Assembly (NCBI GenBank): GCA_003550305.1
Contig: QKYT01000160.1
Location: 112,145 to 150,149 of the forward strand
Direction of reading: 5' to 3'
DNA from: Glomus cerebriforme
Lineage: Eukaryota; Glomeromycota; Glomeromycetes; Glomerales; Glomeraceae
Length of the DNA: 38,005 nt
This document shows, piece by piece, positions 19,718 through 29,242 of this stretch (positions within the stretch are counted from its first letter, which is position 1; every line of letters starts with the position of its first letter). Under the pieces are notes generated by a model. The model was given only the letters and a program-made list of their open reading frames with translations, was not told the origin of the DNA and ran no database searches. Made by a program: the position numbers and the translations under genes.

Positions 19718-21489
19718 TTATTGTAATCGTAAAAGATAAAATAATGACAAAATCGGTTTACTATTAATCCGCTGTTAATAATTACTAAAAAGAATAGGAT
19801 TTGGAATTTAAGACAAAAGATAAAATCGGTTACGATTAATACATCTAATACAATTATCAAACCAAATTATTTTTAATAATAATAATATGTTAACAAAAAT
19901 ATAATTTGTATAATTATTAATGAGTTTAGGTAAAATAATAAAATATTTAATAAAAAATTTCATTAATTTCACAATAATCAATTAATAGGAATTTGTAAAC
20001 TCAGGTGAGATTATTTTACACGTTTAAACTAATAACAATAAATTAGTGCGTTCTTTGATATATAATTGGCGACAATTGACACATTTCGAAAATCCAACCA
20101 AAGCTGCATCAATTTGTCTATAACATACAAAGGTGTAGGCTTGAAATGATGTAGAACAAATACCAAAGCCAAAGTCTAAAGAACTCGGTGTCTATAATTT
20201 GATATTTATGAATATGGTTAAAACGCTAAATAATTATTAATACACAAAGTACCTTTTCCCCGCCAGATAAATTGAAAAAAAAATTCTCGGAGAATTTGAA
20301 AATCATCTCGTTCTTCCTCATCCCCTCTATATTTATAAAAGTTAATTAAATGGTAAAACAAAATCATTTGACTATCAATCTAAGCCTTACCCAATTATAT
20401 GAAGCGTAAGCTTATGAAGAAAATTTCGCAATGAGCTTAGTTTCTTCCAAATTATTTGTTTGTAGCTCGTTTTTAATTTCTAACTATATATACAATATAA
20501 TTGTCGAAAAGAAAAATTTGTCCTTCTCGTTGAGAAAAAATAAATCAAATAAACTTCAAAAACTCTAATCTTACTAATTAACTCGGTCATGTTATCAGAT
20601 TTTCCCTTGATTTCATCCAATTCGTCTTTTTTATCTTCAACATCTAAATAAAAAGGAATATATCAAGAATATGATTAATATTATTAGCTTGAATTAACTA
20701 ATATTATTAATTTAAAATACTGTATATCTTGACAAGAAATAATCAAATTCTTATAATACCGTAACTCAGATATCCTTTTTCAGTATCGGTAACATGGAAT
20801 TTTACTATTATTAAAGTCCAACTCCAATTTCGGTAGATTAAGTTAGCTGATGGAAAAATCCTGTAAAACTTCTACTCGTACATATATAACACGTTGATTA
20901 TACGCGTATGAATCATCCTAAAAAAAAATTTCAATAGATTCTAGAGAAAGTTCATCATTAAATTTCCTCCACCATTCTTCTAAACGTTTGCGTTCTTGTT
21001 CCAATTTTTCTGCTGTTTGGGGTGTCACATCAGAAGAAAATTTTCAATTCATAGCACCTTTCATCACTTTGGTGCTCCGCCACTCATTGAATCAGGTTTG
21101 TCAATCAACTTGCCATCTAAAGTGATCCTATCTGCTTGTTGGAGATCAGTGGCTACTAAGATATTTGCAATACACTATAAAGTGCCGGCGCAAATCTATC
21201 TTCTTTTAGTTTAACAGGTCGAAAAAGACTAGGGAGGGCATTTTCGGGTGTTTGTATTGAATACGGATTGAAGTTTAACTTTGAACGTCTAATGTTTTTC
21301 CTTTAAGATGTTGCCCTACGTTAGCAGAATCAACTGCAAGATCATTCATGTAGAACAGGTAGTTAAATTGCAATACCATATTTATTAAAATGTCACAAAG
21401 GTGACAAAATTAAATAATTTAATTAGTATATATATTAGTTAAACAAATTATAAATGTTTCGGAGAATCTTACGTGAAATCCTTCATTTT

Positions 21490-21597
21490 TGAGTTTCATC
21501 AAAGCGCAAATCTCTCATTTTGTGGTTTAACGACGTCGAAAAAGACGAGGGAGGGCATTTTCAGGTGTTTGCATTGAACACAGTTAAATTGCAACAC
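21490..21597 (-). pseudogene. Second partial SMC4 hinge copy
   Basis: Encodes QTPENALPRLF and, after a frameshift, DVVKPQNERFAL, which repeats the hinge segment QTPENALPSLF...KEDRFAPAL found at about 21180-21285. Nucleotide identity over the TGCCCTCCCT...CTTTTTCGAC block is high. The pseudogene therefore contains an internal partial duplication. Confidence 0.8.
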
Positions 21598-21602
21598 ATA
21601 TC

Positions 21603-21632
21603 GTGGGTTCGTTATATCAAGATTATACTGTA
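21603..21632. mobile_element. Lone pogo-type terminal repeat
   Basis: Reverse complement reads CAGTATAATCTTGATATAAC, then GAACCC, next to TA at 21631-21632. It resembles the 11647 element's end and sits inside the SMC4 pseudogene. No matching opposite end found nearby. Confidence 0.4.
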
Positions 21633-23010
21633 TTTATTATATTCACTTAATTAACGCATATCTTTTAAACTTTCTTGGATTGCTTTAAGTTCATTTTCTT
21701 CAATCTCTAAGAATCTTTCCAAACGCGACAATTCTTCCTTTAGGTCTATCAAATCTTGTTCATCAAATCGTATCGTTCTTTCGCCTCGAAAGATCGTTGC
21801 GATCCTATAATAAAAAAAATGATTAAATCTCGGTGTATAAGATCCGATGGGCAAAAATAATATTAAACCCCACTTTTAGAGATTGTTTCGGTTACTTTCT
21901 TCTGTTTAGATATTGCATGTTTCTTCATTTCGTTCAAGTGAAACTCTTCTCCTTCGTAAAGAATATTTTTCAAGTTCCTTATTAAGCAAAATGGATACAT
22001 TAAATTAGTAGTTAGTAAATTTAATAAATTAAAATAGTGTTTTTATTGGAATATTATAACTATACCTGATAATTTTTAAAAGATTCTCCATATTTATCTT
22101 CAAGATCTTTGTTATCTTGTTTTGTTTGAGCATGTTTTTCTTCCTTTCACTTAATTTATCTTTCAATTGATTCTAGGTGATCAGTTAAATATTTATTATA
22201 TATAAAGCTCTGATTGCTTCAAAGCTGACGAGTTTCAACTCGAAGATAATATTCCGCTTCTTTTTTCCTGGCCTATTATTTGAAGAATTATAAATAAAGA
22301 TCGTACAAAGCTGTGAAATATTGATTTTTACCACTTGGATTTTTTCTCCTTTTCTATTAATTTAGCGCGATTTAATTTTTCTGATCGTTCTTCATTTAAT
22401 TCATCAACCTTCATACTTGCTTCTCTTTATATCCGATTATATCTTCAAGATATTCTAAAAGTCCATCTTCATGTACATTTGGTGCTTTAGGCTTCATCAG
22501 TGCAATATATTTTATGATTGAAAGAGTATTGTAAAATCAGGAACCGTTTATGATCTAAATCAAATCCTTTTTCTCTCAAAAGGTGCTTGACACAACTAAC
22601 TGACACCCTTTGATGAATGGATAAGTTCGGATAAGTTCTGATACCAAATACAAATATCAATAACGGTTGATTTTCCCAAAGGGAATGACTATTAAATTTA
22701 ATTCCATATATTAGCGAAGATAATAACGTAGCACAGAAATCTTATTAAGAAATATCATACCTTGTGAAACGGTCCTACTTCCTGCTTACCAAAGTATATC
22801 TTAACCCCATTTTGTTGATAACCGCACGCAGCTTACGCTCCTCTGGTGAGTGGTGACAAGATACTCGCGGGTGGAGTACTGCAAATATTTGCTGCCGGTG
22901 GAGTTCCATTATAAAAAGAGTTGAATATTAAAACAAATCCTACACTGCTCCATCAGGCAATATATGCGGGTCAAGAAGGTCGTACATAATTTGATCATCT
23001 TTCATGTGAT

Positions 23011-23550
23011 TTATGGTGCATGGTACGACCCAAAAAGTGTGGTAGACTGGTAGTGTGATTTGGTGTAATTTTAATTTGGCTAGATTTACCGTAATTTCGG
23101 CTAGAATTAATTTTTTATTTATTTACAGTGTGATAAAAAAAACATTCGAGTAATAAAAATGCATGTTCAATCTATATTGTGTAAATTGTAAAATAAACTT
23201 GTAGTCCAAGGCCTCTTGCAAATCAATAAAAATGACTTCATGATTAGCAAAATCCCATATGCGAAATAATGATTGCTGAAAAAAAAATAGAATATTGTTT
23301 TATTAATATGTCCGAATGCATGACACGCAACAAATAAATACAAATCGAGTCGAAAAAAAATAATGCGAAATATATATGCTGTTCGCACGTAACACAGCCT
23401 CTATTCATTCGGCAAGATTTTTTCCGATATCGTACTGCAGTAGCTCAAAATATTATCGATACAAAGGCACACTATACGCACATGTTGAAACAAATATGAG
23501 CGAAACTTTATTATTATTTTTATGAATTATTATTTACAAACAGAAAATTT
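23011..23550. other. Junction between SMC4 pseudogene and MULE fragment
   Basis: Contains a GGCTAGATT/GGCTAGAATT pair near 23077-23107 related to the GGCCAGAATTA motif. Plus-strand phrases such as RYKGTLYAHVETNMSE (about 23455-23505) may be decayed upstream MULE sequence. The hydrophobic minus frame at 23167-23388 is not credible. Confidence 0.3.
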
Positions 23551-23553
23551 TAA

Positions 23554-24025
23554 TTCAAGATATGTCAAAGTAGTATATATCCACAAACACGGCACCTATT
23601 ATGCATATATCACCTTTTGGAGAATGTAAAAAAGAAGGCAAAATCCAAGCTGCGAGGTGATATGATAAAAGATTTNNTTTCNNATTTTTATATNATGAGG
23701 AATAGTTATAGCNAAGACCAGTTTGATATGAAATACCAAGAAATGTTAACCAAGTATGAGCCATGTCATTCGTATCTTGAAAAACGACTTTATCCAAGTC
23801 GAGAATCTTGGGCGCGATATTGTACCACAAAGATTTTTACTGCGGNTATAGAAAGTACACAANGTGTTGAGTCGATCAATGCCGTTATAAAAAAACTTGT
23901 TGATCGTGGCACATTATTAAAAGAGTTGGTAATGGCTATTGAGCATGAATTAGATAAGCAATCACAATATAATCGAATTAATGATTATTATGGATCGAAT
24001 CCATCTGTTGGATTGCCATCAACTT
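23554..24025 (+). CDS. MULE (FAR1-like) transposase, 3' part missing in gap
   Basis: Open frame reads YPQTRHLLCIYHLLENVKKK, then AKSKLRGDMIKDF, MKYQEMLTKYEP, YLEKRLYPSRESWARY, FTA, ESTQ, VESINAVIKKLVDRGTLLKE and YYGSNPSVGLPST. The C-x2-H (LLCIYH) and the ESTQ-x-VESIN block are landmarks of MULE transposases related to plant FAR1, a family greatly expanded in Rhizophagus. The DDE core lies upstream and is not preserved here; the frame is open only from 23554. Several ambiguous bases (23676-23894) and the N gap that follows suggest a collapsed repeat in the assembly. Terminal repeats cannot be seen. It is a remnant or a partial view of a full element. Confidence 0.8.
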
Positions 24026-25025
24026 NNNNNNNNNNNNNNNNNNNNNNNNNNNNNNNNNNNNNNNNNNNNNNNNNNNNNNNNNNNNNNNNNNNNNNNNNNN
24101 NNNNNNNNNNNNNNNNNNNNNNNNNNNNNNNNNNNNNNNNNNNNNNNNNNNNNNNNNNNNNNNNNNNNNNNNNNNNNNNNNNNNNNNNNNNNNNNNNNNN
24201 NNNNNNNNNNNNNNNNNNNNNNNNNNNNNNNNNNNNNNNNNNNNNNNNNNNNNNNNNNNNNNNNNNNNNNNNNNNNNNNNNNNNNNNNNNNNNNNNNNNN
24301 NNNNNNNNNNNNNNNNNNNNNNNNNNNNNNNNNNNNNNNNNNNNNNNNNNNNNNNNNNNNNNNNNNNNNNNNNNNNNNNNNNNNNNNNNNNNNNNNNNNN
24401 NNNNNNNNNNNNNNNNNNNNNNNNNNNNNNNNNNNNNNNNNNNNNNNNNNNNNNNNNNNNNNNNNNNNNNNNNNNNNNNNNNNNNNNNNNNNNNNNNNNN
24501 NNNNNNNNNNNNNNNNNNNNNNNNNNNNNNNNNNNNNNNNNNNNNNNNNNNNNNNNNNNNNNNNNNNNNNNNNNNNNNNNNNNNNNNNNNNNNNNNNNNN
24601 NNNNNNNNNNNNNNNNNNNNNNNNNNNNNNNNNNNNNNNNNNNNNNNNNNNNNNNNNNNNNNNNNNNNNNNNNNNNNNNNNNNNNNNNNNNNNNNNNNNN
24701 NNNNNNNNNNNNNNNNNNNNNNNNNNNNNNNNNNNNNNNNNNNNNNNNNNNNNNNNNNNNNNNNNNNNNNNNNNNNNNNNNNNNNNNNNNNNNNNNNNNN
24801 NNNNNNNNNNNNNNNNNNNNNNNNNNNNNNNNNNNNNNNNNNNNNNNNNNNNNNNNNNNNNNNNNNNNNNNNNNNNNNNNNNNNNNNNNNNNNNNNNNNN
24901 NNNNNNNNNNNNNNNNNNNNNNNNNNNNNNNNNNNNNNNNNNNNNNNNNNNNNNNNNNNNNNNNNNNNNNNNNNNNNNNNNNNNNNNNNNNNNNNNNNNN
25001 NNNNNNNNNNNNNNNNNNNNNNNNN
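24026..25025. other. Assembly gap of exactly 1000 N
   Basis: Unresolved bases; the round length suggests a placeholder for unknown distance. Any frame through it is artefactual. Confidence 0.99.
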
Positions 25026-25718
25026 AGTTAGCATTCAAAAAATAAAGATTTAGCTTAGTTGTTATCAGTTTCTTTTATTAAATGTAACAATTTTATTACA
25101 AAGGTTCTTTATATCAAGCTTATAAAAAAAATTAATATCATAGTTAAAATATTAATTAAATAAAATAAAATTTTTTTTCGTTGCGCAATTCGAAGTTTCG
25201 AAGTCACGTGATATATNTGATCACGTGANACCGNTGCTGAGCACCAGTGGTGATAAATAGCAATTCTCTATTAATATTATATTTAATTATAAATTATTAT
25301 ACAATTGATTTTATTAAATTTATTTTTTTTCTTATTTTTTCATAATTACATGAAAAGGAATATCTGAATTTATCAAAAATGGCATGTAATTATCTAGCTA
25401 TTCCAGGTTAATTTATAAAATTGATAAATTTTTTATTAAATTATTTGTTTATATATATACTATTATTATTTTTTATAGCTTCCAATATGACTGTAGAGAG
25501 GATATTTTTGGGTAGAACAGATTTGGTTGAACAGAAATGATATAGCTTTAAAGATAAAACTATATAGGAAATTATGTGCCTCAAAGAATAGTAGAAGTCT
25601 GTTTTTAGTAGATTAATTTTTATAAATTAATAAAAAATAAAACAATAAATAAAAAATAATTTTAAAAACTTTTGAATTATTTATACATTTATTATGTATA
25701 ATTTTTATTTTAATAAAT
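25026..25718. other. AT-rich stretch after the gap
   Basis: At 25203-25228 two CACGTG palindromes (GTCACGTGAT and GATCACGTGA) lie 6 bp apart with ambiguous bases around them. No gene recognised. Confidence 0.4.
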
Positions 25719-25890
25719 TGAGCTGGCTTGAGCTTTTCAAGCCAAACTTATTATTGCTAGCTTGTGTTCATTCAAGCTAACTTATAAGCTACTAAGCTAA
25801 TTTAAATATGACTTAGCTTAATTTGAGCTCAACTTGACTTAAAAACTTGCAAGCTGGTTCAGCTTATACAAAGCTTTATTAGTAAGCCAT
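25719..25890. repeat. AGCTT-rich cryptic repeat
   Basis: AGCTT, AAGCT, GAGCT or AAGCC occur more than twelve times in about 170 bp in both orientations, giving many short hairpins such as GGCTTGAGCTTTTCAAGCC at about 25733-25743 onward. No fixed period. Non-coding. Confidence 0.6.
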
Positions 25891-26082
25891 GAAATATATT
25901 AGTTATTTACTACTCAATCACTAATATCATATAAGTCATAACTATGCCATAACTCATTATAATATTTCTGATTTTATGATAAATAATTATTAGATATTTT
26001 ATATTTAATATATTTTATATGATTTAATTAATGAAAATTATAAAAGTTTGACCAATATTAAAAATATTAAAAAATTAATAAT

Positions 26083-26362
26083 ATTAATTCGTGATCCATA
26101 AGTCAACTGCAAAAGATTTGCAGAAAGTAAGAATCTGGCATGACGTTAAATAAAAGTCAAAAATTATGTATAAAAAAATATACTATTTGATACTTTAGAA
26201 TAAGTGTTATGTATTAAAATATGTTAGTAATGAGTTCACATAAAGAGTATTATTTAAGAACACAAAATTGGATATCAGAAAAAAAACATTAGTGATCGAC
26301 ATAAATTTGCATCAAAATCATATATGAATTTTTTGCAGTTGACTCACAAATCATGAATTAAT
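26083..26362. mobile_element. MITE with 38-bp terminal inverted repeats
   Basis: Left end ATTAATTCGTGATCCATAAG, TCAACTGCAAAAGATTTG; right end, reverse complemented, ATTAATTCATGATTTGTGAG, TCAACTGCAAAAAATTC. Length about 280 bp, interior non-coding and AT-rich. The outermost ATTAAT may be part of the repeat or a palindromic target site. Confidence 0.8.
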
Positions 26363-26703
26363 AAATAAATAATATATGAATTATATTATAAAATCTTAAT
26401 TATATATATTTTTACCTATACTTAATATTGCTAAGTAAAGTTAATAATATTTTTGATTTTATAATATATAAATTTTAAAATTAAATAAATAAATAATTTA
26501 CAATTAACAGTTTTTACTTAAAAAATTTTAAGTTTAACAAATAAAATTAAAACAAAATAAGAAAAATGATATTAAAAATTAATAAGAATTAAGAAATAAT
26601 ATTTATGTCATACAAATTTAAAAATTTTATTAAATATTTATCTTTTTACTTTTAAATTACAAAGTATTAAAAATTATATATTTAATAATTTTTAATATAT
26701 AAC
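26363..26703. other. Extremely AT-rich spacer
   Basis: Almost only A and T; no gene or repeat recognised. Confidence 0.5.
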
Positions 26704-27109
26704 TATAGTCATCTCCTATATAGTTACAATTCTAAAAATAGTTTTAAATCATATCAAATTATCCCTATACAATCACAAATTAATTATAGTCATTATCACC
26801 TCATAATCTTAAATGATTTTTATTAATAAATAAACCTCTACATAATCACCATAATTTTAGTCATAAAATAATTTCAGCCAGAATTACTATATCACGTGAT
26901 TATAATTTCCTTTTTAAGAATAAATATTACACGCAAAATTTTTTATTGAACGGCTATCGCCAAAAATGGAAATATCCGAATTATAATTTACTAATTTCAG
27001 CTCGAAATTAAGAAATTTTTAATTTCAATACCTTTATATAAGCACACTTCTATACAATTACCAATTTTGAGGGAACCGATTAGGTGACTATATGGAGGTG
27101 ACGACTGTA
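26704..27109. mobile_element. Pogo-like non-autonomous element
   Basis: Left end TAGTCATCTCCTATATAGTT; reverse complement of the right end CAGTCGTCACCTCCATATAG, then TCACC. TA flanks at 26704-26705 and 27108-27109. About 400 bp and non-coding. An ATCACGTGAT palindrome (26891-26900) with a CAGCCAGAATTA half-site sits in the middle and may be a nested element. Confidence 0.6.
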
Positions 27110-29242
27110 GATGTTATTAAAATTGAATATCATTTAACAGATCATATCTGACATATCTGATATACATTAAAAGTTTATAATATTATTATTATTCGATTAG
27201 ATTGTTTAAAATCCCATTTTAAAAATTTATCATATCAGTTTTGTTTAATAAAAATTATTCAGTTTTTTATTAAAAAAAAAAAAAGTGAATAAAAAAATAA
27301 AGATAATTAATATATATGATATTTACAAACAAAGATTAAATATTTCATTATAAATAATAATAAAGAAAAAAAAAATATACATTCGAATTATAATGAAATA
27401 GAAGTTGTTATAAAAAGTGATTAATTAATAAAGGAAAACGCGGCGGTAATTTAATTTTATTTTATTTACGGTATTTATTTTTTTTTTTTTTTTTTTGATT
27501 TTTTTTAAAAAATTATTGTTATATTAATAAAAAATAAAATAATAAAAATAATAAAAATAATAATAATTATAATTATAATTAGAATAATTAACTGTAATTA
27601 ATTTCTAAACACACGGCTTGACGAACCATTCATTCCCTTTTTTTTTTTTAAAAAAAAAAAAAATGACTATTTTTTTGAGCACGGAAATGTTTTTTTAAAA
27701 AAAAGAGGAAAAAAAAAAGTATATATCTCATCATGTTCACTATTATCACTTTCTCTCTTCTCAAACACATCGAAACACTCTCACAAATCACAACTAATTA
27801 CTCCATCTAAAATTTCAATGTCATTAAAATAAGATCCGTTAAAAATGATAACTAAATTGAAAGCAATTTCAATTCTTTAAAAGAAAAAAAAAAAGAGGAA
27901 GGAGGGAATGATTAATTATTATTTGAGAGATCGGATGAATAAATGGATAGATTAATTATAAGCAATGGTAATAAAAAAAAGAGAGAAAAGAGAAAGTGAT
28001 AACAAAATCCAAAAAATCATGCTTGATTTGAATTTGTTGTTGGTTTGTTAATTGATTTGGATTAAAAAAAAGAAAATTAGTTTATTTTTCGTTCATCTTT
28101 TCCTTTTTTTTCAAAAAAGAAAAAGAAAACCACTTCCACATTTTTTTAAGATAAATTCTTTTGTTTTTTAATAAAAGAAAATAATGTATAAAAAAAAAAA
28201 GGATTCCTCCAACTCACTTTTTTCCAAAAAAAAAGAAAAATTATTACACAAAAAAAATATATTTATTACATTTTTTTATGGATTTTTTTTAATAAAAAAA
28301 GTTTGTTTTTTTTGATTTTTTTTAAAAAAAAATAGATGAAAAAATAATTAATAGTAATGATGATACTAAAAATAAAAAAATTTTTTAATCGGAATAAAAA
28401 AAAAAAAAATATATACATATATCAAATATATATATATATTGAAATGTTTTTTTGTTTGTTTTCCAAACTAGTTGGAAAATAAAGAATGAAAAAAAAGTGA
28501 GCGGGGTTGTAAATCAATACAAATAAAAAGAAAGAGGCGTAAAAAAATTATCATAATATTATACATAGGAAAAGGGTGGAAGGAAGTGAAGGGAATTAAC
28601 AAAAAGGAAATTTTTTTGTGATAAATGTCTATCGGCGGTCTAAATAAATAAACTAAACTATTTTTTTTCGCTAAAAATAAGTATATATATTTTTTTTTTT
28701 TTAAAAAAAAAAAAAAATTGGCGTCAAGCCGGCGGCTCCACAAATTCCACCACCAATAGAAGACACAAAAAACTAACCAAAGTCTAAAAAGATAAAATTT
28801 ATCATAGATGTAACTTATTTACATCTTATTATACCTTAAAACCCAAAAAAGAAAGAAAGTGTGAAGTTTACGAAAAAGTTTTTTGATTTTTTTGATTTTT
28901 TAAAAAAAAAAAAAATGAATGATCCCCGTGACCGATATATTTTTTTTTTTTTTTTTTTTTAAGTATAAAAGTTTTAAATATATTTTGAAAAATAATCCAT
29001 ATCTCTTAAGTTTTTCTTAGAAAACTTTATTTGTTTCAACCTCATAGAAAAAAAAGGAAAAAAAAAAAGCATATCAGTTCACATGTTACATAATTAGACT
29101 TGTTTGCGATGTAATTGGAATTTAGTTATTAAAAATTAATATTGTTTGAAGAAAATAAGATATTACGTTATTAAATTACTATTATTAATGTTCATTACGT
29201 TACAAACGTTCATTAATTTTTGTTAAATTGCCTATCCAATTC
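27110..29242. other. Low-complexity 3' flank of the homeobox gene
   Basis: Long A and T runs, with T-run/A-run junctions at 27638-27663 (T12A14), about 28316-28332 (T8A9) and 28690-28717 (T13A15). The phrase TTTGATTTTTTTTAAAA recurs near 27496, 28312 and 28884. The 3' UTR of the homeobox gene must lie at the right end. No other gene seen. Confidence 0.5.

Larger units (their letters stand above)
19980..23010 (-). pseudogene. SMC4: Degenerate copy of condensin subunit SMC4
   Basis: SMC4 is an ATPase of condensin that compacts mitotic chromosomes. Landmarks occur in order on the minus strand: STPPASILSPLTRGA (about 22843-22890); YFGKQEVGPFHK (22761-22796) followed by a GTATGA intron donor; a ruined Walker A and LSELIH (about 22610-22690); EKGFDLDHKRFLILQ (about 22535-22585); MKPKAP...LEYLEDIIG (about 22425-22495); NEERSEKLNRAKLIEKEK (about 22340-22400); coiled-coil pieces including ENELKAIQESLKD (21660-21700); hinge pieces NPYSIQTPENALPSLF and DRFAPALYSVLQ (about 21180-21285), ITLDGKLIDKPDSMSGG (about 21080-21135); EKLEQERKRLEEWW (about 20965-21005); DKKDELDEIKGKSDNM (about 20595-20645); LSGGEK (20253-20270); and the D-loop LDFRNVSIVANYI (about 20059-20099). 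Many stops and frameshifts, and the total is shorter than an intact gene of about 1,300 residues plus introns. The retained intron argues for a DNA-level duplication, not retroposition. Confidence 0.9.

Noticed and set aside
23617..25053. Long frames across the gap on both strands
   Set aside because: They consist mainly of undetermined bases; only the part before 24026 is real sequence.
28468..28743. Minus frame of 91 codons
   Set aside because: Contains translated A/T homopolymers and no conserved motif.
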